Source of the DNA: Dugong dugon
Taxonomy: Eukaryota; Chordata; Mammalia; Sirenia; Dugongidae
Length of the DNA: 64,000 bases
Reading direction: 5' to 3'
Assembly (NCBI GenBank): GCA_030035585.1
Contig: CM057472.1
Span: forward strand, 86,859,601-86,923,600
Shown here piece after piece: positions 43,397-55,342 of the stretch. The notes under the pieces were generated by a model. The model saw only the letters and a program-made list of their open reading frames with translations. It had not been told where the DNA came from and searched no databases. Every line of letters starts with the position of its first letter. Position 1 is the first letter of the stretch. A program made the position numbers and the translations under genes.

Positions 43397-44709
43397 GTAG
43401 TAATTTAAGAATACCCTGATGATCTACCTACCTCAGTGACAGAATTAGACTGGTCTGGTGCCTCAGACACAAAAGCCATTTTCTGGAGGCCTTGAAAAAT
43501 GTTCCTATGGCCTACCTCACCCTACTGTATGGGTGATGGTCTAAAAATGAAAGAATTATGGCCTTATGCTGGAATTATCTGTCCTGCTATTTCTTTAAGC
43601 AAAAACACAAATATAATGATTATTAGCAATTATGTCTGGCACATGGTAGGTGCTCAATAAATTTTTTTTTCCTTCCTTCCTTTCTTTCATCATGGATAGT
43701 AGGTGTTCAGTATTCTCTGACATATGAGTTGTATTAAAGGCACTGATGCACACTAGGTGCAACCCAGAAAAAGATGCTTTATTTTTGTCCCATAGCTATG
43801 GGAGACCAATAGGAATCACAAGATTCTCTTCCTTCCTAGTAATCATTTGTGGCCGTTGCTGAGGTTTTTCTAGACATAGCAGGTACTCAGCAAATTTTTT
43901 ATTTCACATTATTCTGTGTAAATCATCATGCAAAATGTATTTAGTGTTGCCTCCTTACAAAATGCTCCTTGACCCACAGGAGTTGATTGCTATTGTTATT
44001 TCCTACTCTTTTCATAATTCCTGCTTATTTCATTTTTTTTTTTTTAATTTGAAAAGGAGAATTTGAATAAGTTCAACTTGTGAGTGGGGAGTGGGAGAAG
44101 AAAGGGGAATGACTAAAAGGGGAAATGAAGCAAGTGTTTTGTAATCTTAAAATCCATGTAGGAAAGAGAAGTCAGAGAGATTTCCTGAAGACTTAAACAG
44201 GACCATCTGACTTAATCTCTTTCACCTTCTCAAAGGCAAAAGGTTGATTACATTTTTAAATACTTTTTAAAACTAACATTATAAAAACAAAAAGCAAAAT
44301 GAAAAACCAGAAACTTTATAAAAGCAATGTGTATGCATTGTGAAAATATTAAAATGTTTATGGAGGCAACACAATTAAAAGTAAAATTATCCTCCCTGAG
44401 TTGCATTCTGTAGTAGTAAAACTTTGAACTGTTTCCTTTCTTAGTTTTTCTGTTTTATCCTCAAGACTCTAATATACATTTCTTGATTTATGAGATTTAG
44501 ACAGTATCTTCTGATTTCTTGCTATGAGGGATTTAGGACCACGTTCCTAACGCTGAATTTTTCCACCACTCATCTTCCAGAATTCTATCAGTCATACTAT
44601 TACTCATCTATTATTAAGGTTTGGTAAACTTTATATTCTATTCTGTAAATATAGTTAGGTTTTCCATGCTTTGTAGTTGATTCTCAAAAGTCAGTTTGGA
44701 TTGAATGCC
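43397..44709. other. Mostly unique sequence
   Basis: Contains a MIR/L2 3' end at 43612-43672 (gtctggcacatggtaggtgc, tcaataaat), a T-run at 44031-44046 and AT-rich sequence with many A-runs from 44260. No open frame of note. Confidence 0.45.
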
Positions 44710-44830
44710 TACTATTTATTTTTTCTTTCACTTATTTGTTCATTCAACACATATCACTCGAGGACCTATTTTTGGGTCAGTCATGGGTCTATATGCAAAG
44801 TATGTGCAAGTGTTTACAGTATTGTATGCA
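44710..44830 (-). mobile_element. L2 3' fragment
   Basis: gttcattcaacacatatcac, cgaggacctatttttgggtc and gtgcaagtgtttacagt. Confidence 0.5.
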
Positions 44831-44970
44831 AGAAAATTAAGTAAGTTTTAGGTCTGAGAAGATACAAAAAGCATACCTCAAGCCTGCTTCTGAGGATTAA
44901 TTTAAAATAAAAATCAGATAAAAAGATTATCCTATAAAGACGTCATCACAGTATTAGGAAAAAATACCCT

Positions 44971-45470
44971 GGAAATTGTTTACATGTCTGAAGATTGGCA
45001 AATATTAAATAAATTATGGCACCCATATGCAATGGAATCATGACCATTAAAAGTCAAATTTTCAAGAAATATTAAATAACATGAGAAAATGTTCATGATT
45101 TAATAATTTAATGGGGAAAAAATCAAATATAAAAGTGAATCTAGCATTATCTCAGTTTCATGAAATTTTGAAAAGATGATTGATATGGGAAGTAAATATC
45201 ACAAAGTAATAACAGGGATTTAAAGTTTCTTTTTTGGAGCCCTGGTGGCACAGTAGTTAAGATCTGGGCTTCTAACCCAAAGGTCAGCAGTTCAAATCCA
45301 CCACCTGCTCCTTGGAAACTCTATGGGCCAGTTTTACTCTGTCCTTTAGGGTCACTATGAGTTGGAATCAACTTGATGACAATGGACTTGGCTTGGACTT
45401 CTTATACCTAATTTCTGGTATTGTCTGAGTTTTCTACAATTGGCAAGTATTACCTTTATAGTAAAAAGCA
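44971..45470 (+). mobile_element. Old L1 (L1M-type) 3' end, split by a SINE
   Basis: ttaaataaattatggcaccc, atatgcaatggaatcatgac, then after the SINE gagttttctacaattggcaa and gtattacctttatag. Typical ancient L1 3' region. Confidence 0.75.
45235..45395 (+). mobile_element. Afrotherian SINE nested in old L1
   Basis: tggagccctggtggcacagt, gcagttcaaatccaccacct and agggtcactatgagttggaa. Confidence 0.93.
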
Positions 45471-45529
45471 AACAAACAAAACACTGTATTATCGTCACAA
45501 AAATAAAAAGTGATATCTAGTCACTAACC

Positions 45530-45965
45530 CCAAGTAGATTCTCAATCTGGTGGAAGAGACACACTTAGACAAGTCACAGCGTTGTAAGATGGGGTAAAAT
45601 TGGTGCCCAGTGTCTTTACAGCAGGATAGATACCAAGTTTTGATGGGGTTGTGGATCAGAAAGGACTTAACAGGTAGCATTTATGCTATGCCTTGATGAC
45701 CGAGTACGATTTTTATAGGCAAAGGAGAGCAGTCCTAGGCATGAAGGCATGGAAGTAAAAGGTCAAAGGTGAGCTGTCTAAAGTTACTGGAATAGACTAG
45801 AGTGTGGGATAAAAGATGCAAGAGAGAAGCCAGGCTGACAAAGTGATTTAATGGCTTGTGGAGGACCTTGGATGCTTTAATGAGGATTAAAATTCATTTA
45901 AAGGCAATAGGGAGCTATGGACAAAATTTAAAGAGGGGAATGACTTGATCAAACCCATGTTTTTA
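45530..45965 (-). mobile_element. L2 LINE fragment
   Basis: Antisense L2: tggcttgtggaggaccttgg, aaaggcaatagggagctatg and gaatgacttgatcaaaccca. Confidence 0.7.
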
Positions 45966-46158
45966 GATGTAATATAAAAAGTGCAATCTTTGGAATCAGA
46001 TAGACCTGGAATCAGAATCCCAGGTCTTCTTGTATTTAGGGGTATGTCCTCGAGCAAGTCATCTACCCCTTCTAGTCATCTGTTTCTTCATCCATCATTT
46101 GGGAATGAAGATATCAACTTTATAGTGTACACATAAGGATTAAACAAATATATAGTTT
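45966..46158 (+). mobile_element. MIR
   Basis: ctttggaatcagatagacct, gagcaagtcatctacccctt and tttgggaatgaagatatcaa. Confidence 0.75.
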
Positions 46159-46311
46159 CTCAAACATGAATGATGAATAGATCTTTTTTAAAGGCAAAAA
46201 TCACCCCTCCCCCATTTGAGTTGAATCATTTTCATTGTAATGTTACTTAAATATCTACAAAAAAAATTTGTTATAACTTAAATTTTATACCATGCTATGC
46301 TATGGACATAA

Positions 46312-46485
46312 GGAAACTCTGGTGTGGCGTAATGGTTAAGAGTTATGGCTGGTAACCAAAAGGTCGGCAGTTTGAATCCACTAGGCGCTCCTTGGAAACA
46401 CTGTGGGGCAGCCCTACTCTGTCCTATAGGGTCTCTATGAGTCAGAAATCAACTTGACAGCAGTGGGTTTGATTTTTTTTTTTTA
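46312..46485 (+). mobile_element. Afrotherian SINE with TSD
   Basis: actctggtgtggcgtaatgg, cggcagtttgaatccactag, tatagggtctctatgagtca, T-rich tail. atggacataa (46302-46311) recurs as atgggcataa (46486-46495). Confidence 0.92.
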
Positions 46486-46639
46486 ATGGGCATAAACCAA
46501 TACAAGTTTATATATGAAAAATAAGAATACAAGAAAAACAAAATTTTAATTACACAACGTTAATTTAATGTGACCAATGTATAATCTATATGAAAGTAAA
46601 TCTTCATGAATGACATGAATCTGGCACAAACTGCTACAG

Positions 46640-46870
46640 GTCAGGTCATTTACAATTTGGCCCTTCCTGTACTGCTCTGTGCTATGTGTTGGCTCAATTC
46701 TCCCAACATTTTTCCCTATTCCAACTCCCAGGACACCTGGAATAGTATGCAGTGGTGTCATTTGGCCTTTGCTTTGCATGAACACATTTTTTACGTATTG
46801 GGTCTGCCTCTGTTCTTTTCTCACTGGCCCAAGCTTGTCAACATCCTGCTACTGGCACCAGTATTTTTGT
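46640..46870 (+). mobile_element. L2 LINE 3' fragment
   Basis: tttacaatttggcccttcct, ttggcctttgctttgcatg and ttgggtctgcctctgttctt follow the L2 terminal text. The 88-codon frame 46606-46872 is a by-product. Confidence 0.5.
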
Positions 46871-47105
46871 AGACACACATACAACAGCAAGCAATAAAAT
46901 TACATAGCAGGACTCAGTTATGAGGTGGTCATCTAGAAGATTTTTACAAGATTATCATCAGCATGAAAATTTAAACAACGTACAGACACACACATACAAA
47001 GAATGTTCCCAGCCCTCCTGTGATCCTTGACCTGTTTGTAGACATCGTGTGCATGTGTAGTCCGTAAATATATATGTATATATATTCAATATATTGTCAA
47101 TAAAT
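46871..47105. other. No recognisable feature
   Basis: Short (CA)n and (TATA)n stretches near 46986-46998 and 47068-47086 in otherwise unique DNA. Confidence 0.5.
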
Positions 47106-47300
47106 GGTCACTGCAGTGGTTAAGCCCTAGGCTGCTAACCCAAAAGGTCGGTGGTTCAAACCCACCAGCGGCTCCATGGGAGAAAGATGTGACAGTCTGC
47201 TTCCATAAAGATTATGGCCTTGGAAACCCTATAGGGCAGTTCTCCTCTGTCTTATAGGATCCCTATGAGTCAGAATCGACTTGACGGCAGTAAGTTTGGT
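47106..47300 (+). mobile_element. Afrotherian SINE
   Basis: cactgcagtggttaagccct, ggttcaaacccaccagcggc, tgcttccataaagattatgg, tgagtcagaatcgacttgac; head 10-15 bp diverged. Confidence 0.92.
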
Positions 47301-47351
47301 ATTAATATTGTTAATGGTAGTTTTATTATTGTTAATGATTGTTTAGGCAGG

Positions 47352-47902
47352 TGTATTAATTGGCCATTGCTGTGTAACAAACCACCCCAAAATGTGGTGG
47401 TTTAAAACAACCAAACATTTATTATTTCTCAGAGTGTTGGGTTGTCTGGATAGATCTATTGATCTGATCTCAGGGTACAGTGAGGTAACTCATGTATCTG
47501 TGGTCACCTGCAGGTAGGCTAGCTGGTTTTGCTGATCTTGGCTGGGCACTTCACATGTTTAGAATCTTAGCTGAAATGGCTCAGCTTTGCTCCACATGTT
47601 ATCTCATCCTTCAGCAGGTTAACCCAGGCTTGTTTTTAGGGTGTCCTGGACATATGGTGATCACAGAGACGTAGGGAAAAGAGTAGACACAAGCAAGGTC
47701 TCTTGAGGCCTAAGCTTGGAGCTGGTACACATCATATCTGTTGCATTCTATTGAGTGAAGCAAGTCACAAGACCAGTGGAGATTCAGTCTGGGGAAATAA
47801 ATAGTACCTCTAGATGAGAGGAGCTGCAAACACACAATTCAAAGGGTGTGGTTACAGGTAGGTGTGAATAACTGGAGCAATTTTTGCAATCAGTCTACCA
47901 CA
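47352..47902 (-). mobile_element. MLT1-type MaLR LTR
   Basis: tgtattaattggccattgct, gtaacaaaccaccccaaaat, ttgctgatcttggctgggca, ending agtctaccaca. Flanking gcagg and gtaga differ by two transitions. Confidence 0.8.
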
Positions 47903-47904
47903 GT

Positions 47905-48185
47905 AGATAAGAGGTTGGGGTACGAAGATATATTAGGAAGTTACACTGACCATTTTGGTGAAAGAAGCTTGCTGAATTAGGAAGAAAGGGATACATAAGA
48001 TCCAGTTCTTGTGTGTGTGATTGAAGAAGATGGTGGAATCAAAGATGACTCCAAGGAACTCAAGCTTGGGTGACTAAGAAGATGGTGAAGCTAATAACTG
48101 AGATAAGACTTTCTGCAGGAAATGGGGAAGGTCAAAGGTGGAGTGAGATAAAAAGTTTAGAGTTTGCCACAATGGAACTTGTTCT
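47905..48185 (-). mobile_element. L2 LINE fragment
   Basis: atcaaagatgactccaagga, actcaagcttgggtgactaa and gagtgagataaaaagttt; antisense L2. Confidence 0.65.
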
Positions 48186-48199
48186 GTAAGGGGAGTTCT

Positions 48200-48345
48200 T
48201 GACCTGGCTGCACATTAACATTACCTAAGGAGCATTTAAAAAACACTGATACTTGAGTCTTACCTCAGACCAATTAAGTTTGAATTTCTGGGAATGATGA
48301 CTGGTATTATTTTTAAAAAAATATTCCTAGGAAATTCTATGTAGC
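48200..48345. mobile_element. MER5-type MITE
   Basis: gttcttgacctggctgcaca, accaattaagtttgaatttc and tgtagccaaagtaatagc. Confidence 0.7.
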
Positions 48346-48374
48346 CAAAGTAATAGCTCTTTTCTAGATTGGTG

Positions 48375-48535
48375 TTCTACTCCTGCCCATACATAGAATC
48401 ACCTAGAGACCAACCACCAAAAACTCTAGTTGGCATGGTATAGGACCTAGGCATCTATATTAAAACAAAACAAAATAAAACAAAACTTTCTGGATAAATT
48501 CAATGTGCAGCTGGAGTTGAGAACCACTGACCCAG
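48375..48535. mobile_element. MER5-type MITE
   Basis: cccatacatagaatcaccta on the left and agctggagttgagaaccact on the right, with an (AAAAC)n expansion between (48461-48487). Confidence 0.7.
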
Positions 48536-49334
48536 ATAGTTAATTTCCACTGTGAATAATCCATGTTTCCAGGGTTACAAGCTATGGCAAAGGGGCACTA
48601 TGGCAGCATCTCTTTTAAGTTCTGGGTGGGTTCCAAATTAACATGAAATTGCTGGATGCCAGCCAGGGCATGGGGACAGGAGCAGCTGGAGGATGAGTTC
48701 CAGAAATTTTGAGGATCCAATCTGGATCACCACCTAGAGTCTGGAATGCAACGGCTTATCAGTGCTAATCCTGCTTTTAGGAGAGGTGTTGGGAAACCTC
48801 TCTGAACAGGTCCAGAGTATAAAATGCTGTGATGCCATCTGACCTCCTTGTCCTCCAAAGCAAATTTAAGTTTTCTCTCGAGAAGCACTTGCATAATGCA
48901 CCTTCCACCATTTCTTAGAGGAGGTGAATTCATAATATCTTAGATCTCTGTTTGTGAGTGTTCTGCTTGATAGCAAACCTAAAATTGCCTCTTCTCTGAT
49001 TTTATCCCCATTACTCTGAGCTTTGACCTTGCCACATGTGCCACATGTTAGAAAATACCTGGACCTTCTTGTCATTAATGTCTTCTAAATGTTGGTAGAC
49101 CAATTATCTGTCTATAAGCAGTCTCTGAGTCAACAATGGAATATTTAGCTTTTTTTTTTTTCCCTCTCATGTTCATAAATCATTCTTGGCAGAGCTTTAA
49201 TCATTTGGTTTTTTGGCTGGCCTCTCTGACTTCCCTCTAGTTTATTTTTGGCCTTTGTAAGACCCATCTATTTTGGAGGAAAGTTTAATTGCATAAAAGA
49301 GAGGTTGACTCCTGTTAGGTATGCCACTGACAAT
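48536..49334. other. No recognisable feature
   Basis: Unique-looking. The minus frames 48727-48933 and 48866-49075 (68-69 codons) have no recognised motif. A T-run lies at 49151-49161. Confidence 0.45.
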
Positions 49335-49545
49335 GTCCCCCAGTTCAGAGTCCCTCAAAGTGGGCATCAGAATCATTTTGGGGTGGAGGGAAGCTTGTGA
49401 AAATGGTTTATTTCTGAGTCCCACCCCAGATATACTGAACCAGAATCTCTCAGGGTAGGGCTCAGGCATCTGTGCTTTTAACACGTTTTTTTTAGATGAT
49501 TCTTGCACACACTTTTAGAACCATCAGCGTTGTTATTACCTCAAA
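49335..49545. mobile_element. MER5A-type MITE
   Basis: tcaaagtgggcatcagaatc, cccaccccagatatactgaa, ggctcaggcatctgtgcttt. Confidence 0.75.
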
Positions 49546-49917
49546 TATCGTACTCATACGAGATATCAGAGCAAATTTGTTTTTTTGGGGGGCAGGGTAC
49601 TTTACTTCACAAGCCTCATTCATAGTCAAGATATAGACCCTTCCTTAAAGCGTTTCCAATAAATGTTCTACACTAGGAATCACAATTTCATTTCAATCTT
49701 GAGTATCAGTGGGGTTGGTTAACACATAATGGATTTTATTGTGTCCAAATGACACTTCTAAGGTATAAGCAAAGGCAAAAGGAAAAGAAGGGTAACAGCT
49801 AGCATAGGAGATAATAGTGAAAGAGAAGAGATGAAAGAAATGGAGAGGAAGTAAAGAAGAGGTCTGTGTCTTAAAATGGTCTAGTGTCATCTATGGCGAT
49901 GTCCAGTATCACAATGT
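49546..49917. other. No recognisable feature
   Basis: Unique-looking sequence; purine-rich at 49770-49865. Confidence 0.45.
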
Positions 49918-50108
49918 TTTACATTTTGGACACTTTGCAGTTTGCAAAATCCTTCTTATGTGATCCTCACAACTGTCGTAAATGTGATCAGATTGGGTAG
50001 ATATGAACGTACACATTTCACAGATGGAAAAACTGAGACTCCTGGCAGCAGCTGCCCAAGGTCATAGCTAATATGTGGCAGAGCCAAACTAAAACTCAAA
50101 ACTTAGTC
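49918..50108 (-). mobile_element. MIR
   Basis: tatgtgatcctcacaactgt, catttcacagatggaaaaac and caaggtcatagctaatatgt. Confidence 0.8.
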
Positions 50109-50805
50109 CCAGAGAAGGGATTTTTTTGTCAATATTAATGTATACTAGGCTAATGTGAGATAAACTTGCTGTTGCTTCTTTGATGACAAGGCCTTTACCC
50201 TGGATGAGTGTCTCTTTGTGATGTGATGTACGGTGACTCCTTGAATGAAGGTACATGACATTGGTGCAGGGAGCAGAGTGGAGTGAATGTCCTTGAAGTC
50301 CATCTAAATCCACATAATAAAGGTCAACAGCTTGCTGAATAAGTTTATAGTAGAAGTTTCAAACAAAACAAAATAAAACTGGTCCTTGCCACCCAAAAGT
50401 CTTCATTTTTCTTTTTCTTTACTCCTCCTCATACCTCCTAAACATTCAACCCCTCCCCCCCCCAACTCCCCCACCCCCACCGTCCTTTCCCTCCAGTAAA
50501 TGTTGCTATGGCTCAGTGAGGACTCTGAGATCTAGATGTGGAATCTGAGGAAGTGCCAAGTTGTGCAGCAATGACTGTTAGCATAATTAGGTCTAGTGGA
50601 GTCAACAAAATACTTTAAGGTTGTGGGATCACCATCTCTGTTCCAGCCCAGCAGACCTTTTCTTGGTATAACCCTTTATAGTTGAAGGCAGCGAGTCCCG
50701 CTCAGAGCCTGCTTCCTTTCTTTTTCCCATCCTTTCTTACGGAGCAGGGCCCTTTTGCTCTAGGCGTTAGTATTCACCTTCCTGGGACTAAAGTTAACTA
50801 ACCTG
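50109..50805. other. Unique sequence with a C-rich tract
   Basis: No gene or transposon seen. 50440-50482 is a C-rich tract (poly-C then ccccaccccc units) whose G-rich minus strand could fold into a G-quadruplex. Confidence 0.5.
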
Positions 50806-50940
50806 GGCACCACACTTTAATGCTTACAGACATTTTTATCCTCATTAATTCTTTTGGTAATTATAACAGCCAGGTGATATAGATAATTATAACATCTAGG
50901 TGTGAGTATAATAGTCCAGGAATACCTGCACATTTCCCGT
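50806..50940 (-). mobile_element. MIR fragment
   Basis: accacactttaatgcttaca, tttatcctcattaattcttt, aattataacagccaggtgat. Confidence 0.45.
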
Positions 50941-51511
50941 GGCTAGCCACCCCTCTTCATGAAGTCCTAAGGCAAATACATGCACAAAGGAGGTGAAACA
51001 ATGCAAAGGGACATTCTGTTGCTAGCTGGACCTTAGGTCCCCAAAATGCTAAGTAGGATTCTGGTGAGCAAGGCTGCACCATACAGAGGACCTGGGTAGG
51101 CCTGAGCACCTAAAAGAAAAGCCAAACCGACTGTTCTGATTTTACCACTTCAGTGAGGGAAAACCCAATCCTGGCACGCATGCTGAGAAGCCCCAGAGAA
51201 AAGGTACAAGGCATGCAGCCTAGGCTTCCCCAAACTGGGATTTTGTAGCTTTTAAGGAAAAAAACACAGCAGAATAGAAGGCTTCAAAGAGTTGGAAAGT
51301 GAGGTAGAGGCTGCAGGCCACTCCTTCCTTCTTGAGGTCTGGGAGGATGGACAAGACCCTCAGTGATGGGAACCCCCAGCATTATGGCCCGGTGACCCAG
51401 TTTTGCCTCCTCGGGCACAGCCTTTGGGATTTGGAGCTCTATGGGGGCTGAGTGGAGGTGTGGCAGCCTTGGTGCCTAGAGGCCAACCAATATCACCAGA
51501 GGCTGCATTTT
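50941..51511. other. No recognisable feature
   Basis: Unique-looking, GC-richer after 51280. The minus frame 51360-51557 (65 codons) partly overlaps a MIR and is not convincing. Confidence 0.45.
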
Positions 51512-51650
51512 TGCCGTGAGGCAGTTGAGGGTCAGAGAAGTTAAGTAACTTACTCAACCAAAGTCATTTGTTTAGTGAGTTGATGAGATGGGATTTGAAC
51601 TCTTGAATCTTGGCTACATAACCTAGTGAATTTTCCACCTGGCCTCTCTA
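51512..51650 (-). mobile_element. MIR fragment
   Basis: gagggtcagagaagttaagt, aacttactcaaccaaagtca and gatgggatttgaactcttga. Confidence 0.75.
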
Positions 51651-52461
51651 CCAATCACCATTTCACTACTATGTGGATGGTCAGTTTTGCTCTCCTGGGC
51701 TTCCTCTGGCAGTACCAGTATCATCTGAACATTAAGAAGAACCCAAAGATTTCATTTCTTCCTCTTCATTTTTCCCCAGGGAAGTTATCAATGTCCGTAA
51801 GAGTTGTCTGGTTTGCCATTTAGGAAGCCTCTGGTTACAAATGAACATAGTTTTGCTAGATGGGGCTTGGCTCATGTGTCTGTCTCATCTCAGTGTTCCT
51901 CCTTGAAAGCTCATACGATGCAAACGGCCCTGCTGTCCCCTAAAGAGGGGTTGGAGTTTATTTTGGGAAAGGGGCCTATTTTAAACTAAAGGACAGGGGC
52001 TTCCTGATCTGCTGCTGGCTGGCTTGTCTCCACTCTGCACTCAGCAAAACCTGATTATTCTCTAAACAGTTGGTGACTCAGCCTTTGCTAAACTCTAGGT
52101 GAAATGAGTTTAACAAGAAAAGAGAGAAAAAGTCTTCTTCATTTTTCCTGGTCCTGTTTGATGAGAATTCTCAGTGCTCAATGCTCCTTTCATCCTAAGA
52201 CGTTTAGTTAATTAAGCCTCACAGCTCCCTTAGCAGGTAAAGAAGTACAAGGATGTTCATTTAAAACCAATCCTGTTTGATACAGTAGGGCTGCTACTAA
52301 GGCTTTTGAAAAGAAAAACCTCTCTATTGTGAAATTCCTTTTTAATGGAGTAAATTAAGGGAGAAAGGGATAGAATAATTTTGCCTGTGATGCCTGCTCA
52401 GTTACGGTTGCAGAAGGAGTCCTGAGTTTGGAATCCTGATGCCATATTTAGGCTAAACTAG
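51651..52461. other. No recognisable feature
   Basis: Unique-looking, AT-moderate sequence without repeats or long frames. Confidence 0.45.
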
Positions 52462-52999
52462 CTATATTAGCTATTGCTGTATAACAAATTGCCCCAGAAC
52501 TTAGCAGTCTTAAGACAATAATCATTTATTATTTCATACAGTTTTTGTGAATTCAGGAATGGCTGAGCCAAGTTTTTCTGGCTCAGGGTTTGTAAAGTTG
52601 CAGTTGGGTGTTGGCTAGGACTGCAGTCATCTGAAGGCTTGATTGGGGCTGGAGGGTCCACTTCTGAGATGGCTCACTCATTTGGATGGTGAGTTGGTGC
52701 TGGTGGTTGGCAGAAGGCCTCATTTTGTCTCTATGTAGACTTCTCCAGAGGGTGGCTTGAGTATCCTAATGAGATGGTAGCTTCTTGCCCATAGCACCAT
52801 AGCAGATGGCTCAAGGGAGCACAAGATGGAATGGACATTCTCTTTTATTAACCTAGCGTTCGAAATCACACCCTGTCATTTTATCACTGTCCTATTAATT
52901 ACACAGGTAAGCCCTCTTCATTGTCAGAGGGGACTACACAAGGGCATGAATTTAGGAAGCAAGAAACATTAGAGGCCTTCTTGTAGGCTGGGTACCACA
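52462..52999 (-). mobile_element. MLT1-type MaLR LTR
   Basis: attgctgtataacaaattgc, cccagaacttagcagtctta, actgcagtcatctgaaggct, ggactacacaagggcatgaa, ending ggctgggtaccaca; near full length. Confidence 0.85.
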
Positions 53000-53064
53000 T
53001 TAAGACCTATTAAATATGATAGAACTGAATTTCAAATTCTCATGGACTCCAGACTTTCTGGAGC

Positions 53065-53215
53065 CATGGAGGCTGGACGAACCCTTGAAACTATTGCCCT
53101 GAGATAATCTTTAAACCTTAAACCAAAAATGTCCTTTGAAGTCTTCTTAAAACCAAACACTAGTTTATGTTTTCCTGTGTATATTCTCAACAGTGTGGTA
53201 GGGGAAAAAAGACTC
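53065..53215 (+). mobile_element. L1 3'UTR fragment (type B), internally deleted
   Basis: ttgaaactattgccctgaga, taatctttaaaccttaaacc, then a jump to tgtgtatattctcaacagtg. Sense counterpart of 22916 and 28778. Confidence 0.75.
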
Positions 53216-54139
53216 CAGACTCAAATTCAATCAAAAGAGATTTTCGTTAAGCCCATGACAAAGAAAATCATTTGAATGAGGGAACCATCAGCGTGCACTG
53301 GGCATGAAGACTAGCAGATCCGCTAAATCACAGTGCTGGAGTCTCCAATATACAATTACAGAAGGAAATAAAGTTAAGAAAAATTCTGATTGCTTATTCA
53401 TTGATACATCATTTCAAAGATGGGTTAACAAAAGGAGGATCTTCATAATGATTGGTTTAAAGAGTTTTTCTTGATTAGTTACCACTTGGTGATAGGTGGT
53501 TTGTTGATCAGTTACTACTTAGTGACTATAGGGGGTTTACAAGAAGGAGGTTTCACAGGACTTTTGCTACACATTCATTTCTGGAAATGTAGAGGTTACA
53601 TAAAGGCCCCTTGGAAACAAACCCACAACATTCATTCTTGACTTGGTTATGAAGAAAACATTTCCTTAGATACCAGAATATAGGCAGAACTTCCCTTACC
53701 CTTTATAATTATTAACCAGCTTGGTTTTCTGGTTCCACAGGTTTTCTACACAAAGTAGACTCCAGGCCTAGACCCAGTCTTAGCTTCTTTAGTCTGGTCA
53801 AGAACTTCATGTAGTCTCCATGTCAACTACAACAACAACAACAAAATAATTTTTTTAAAAAAGACATATTAAACATGAGTTCATTGTGGCATTATTGGAG
53901 TATCCTCTGAAGAGCCAAGTGAGAGGACTAACCATCACGCTTATGATAAAAAGAGAGAGAATAGGAGATAGGGAATGGTGCAGTTAACTTTCTAGTTATT
54001 GGTAGATTTAGTATCAGTAACTACCATTATTCATGGTTAAGTGATTAAGCTTATATTGAAGGGTTCGTGACTATTGTGAGGCACTCAACTATAGGCGCTA
54101 CATGTTTGTCCCAAGCCTATACTGCATCACTGGTTCCCC
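53216..54139. other. Unassigned; possible old LTR text and a short tandem repeat
   Basis: 53466-53535 contains two imperfect ~35-bp units (ttgattagttaccacttggt and ttgatcagttactacttagt). An (AAC)n run at 53828-53843 may be the tail of a lost retroelement. No coding evidence. Confidence 0.4.
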
Positions 54140-54245
54140 AATTTTGGTCTAGGGACCAGTGTTGTGTTAACTGCTAAGAGGCGCTTATTGAAAATGCAGA
54201 TACCAGGTTTCTACCCCTAGTAATTTGAGTCAGTATGTTTGTGAC
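54140..54245. mobile_element. MER5 fragment
   Basis: tttggtctagggaccagtgt and gaaaatgcagataccaggtt keep part of a MER5A layout. Confidence 0.5.
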
Positions 54246-54602
54246 CCACTGTGATGGCTGACCTTAGCAGGCAACAGTAGCATCAAGTTATGTCCAGTGA
54301 GAATCGTGATTAACGGCATTCACGTTTGTTTACTTTACATCTATCCATGGTCTTTTTCTTGGCCTCAGAAAATCAACTCAAAATTAGACACTCAGTTGGT
54401 AAGGGTTGGAAGTTGTGATTGCCTATGTTGTTTACATGTCATATTAGATGAGGAAGAGGGGCACAGAAAGTAGAAAGCTCCCGTATCACAAAGGTTGGGT
54501 TGTTGACCAATATCAACCATTTGAAACGCCATCATTCTGCTACGTTAGTATATGTAAGGACTGGTCTTATTACCATGTACAGAAATACTTTCATATCCTG
54601 TG
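54246..54602. other. No recognisable feature
   Basis: Unique-looking sequence. Confidence 0.45.
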
Positions 54603-54775
54603 TAAATCATAGTCCAGTGGTTATCAGATATCAATATCTGTAAGAATCAGCTGGAAGGTGTTAAAGATACAGATCTTCAGGCCTACTCCTGGGGGTTTTG
54701 ATTCAGTGGGTTGAGATTGCCCAGATAGTTTTGACATAGGTGGTCTGGGATTCACACCTTGAGATACAGTGATGT
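54603..54775. mobile_element. MER5A-type MITE
   Basis: gtccagtggttatcagatat, gaatcagctggaaggtgtta, ggcctactcctgggggtttt and ttgagatacagtga. Confidence 0.75.
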
Positions 54776-54985
54776 AGGCATGGCCTTACATAAATGCAGT
54801 GTACTGACCTTGTGTCTATTTAATCCATAGCAGCAAAATTCAGTCTAAAGGGCAGTTGACATCTAAGGAGCTGCTTTTAGAATTTTCGTGAATCACACTT
54901 GCAACGTGAACTGCTGACATGCAGGAGGGTACAGTGAGATCTGGATGGGTGTGGAAGAGGATTTTATTAGCATTATGTTTATATA

Positions 54986-55139
54986 GGAGCCCTGGTGGTG
55001 CAGTGGTGAAAGTGCTTGGTGGGAGAAAGATGGGGCAGTCTGCTTCTGTAAAAATTGTGGCCTTGGAAACCCTATAGAGCAGTTCTACTCTGTCCTGTAG
55101 GGTCGCTATAAGTTGGAATCGACAGCAGTGGGCTTTATC
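54986..55139 (+). mobile_element. Afrotherian SINE lacking its B-box, 8-bp TSD
   Basis: ggagccctggtggtgcagtg runs to gtgcttgg, then jumps to tgggagaaagatggggcagt: the ~50 bp with the tRNA B-box are deleted. The octamer tttatata repeats exactly at 54978-54985 and 55140-55147. Confidence 0.9.
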
Positions 55140-55154
55140 TTTATATATGTTGAT

Positions 55155-55270
55155 CTTCCTCCCAGACTCTCAGCACTTAGAGATAGGACCTGTATGCTGT
55201 TTAATTTGCAACTACCCCCAGAGGTTAGCATAGTGCCCTACTTGCAGCAGGCTTGTAATAGGCATGTTGT
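55155..55270 (+). mobile_element. L2 3' end
   Basis: ttagagataggacctgtatg and ggttagcatagtgccctact then aataggcatgttg resemble the L2 terminus. Confidence 0.45.
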
Positions 55271-55342
55271 CACATAGGACCAGGTTCATTTGAGGTGGCC
55301 AGGAATTCCGGAGGGGAATTGATACTTTGCACCCAGAGCATC

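Noticed and set aside
46606-46872. 88-codon hydrophobic frame as a small membrane protein
   Set aside because: The DNA follows the L2 3' terminal text; hydrophobic codons are expected from its CT-rich composition.
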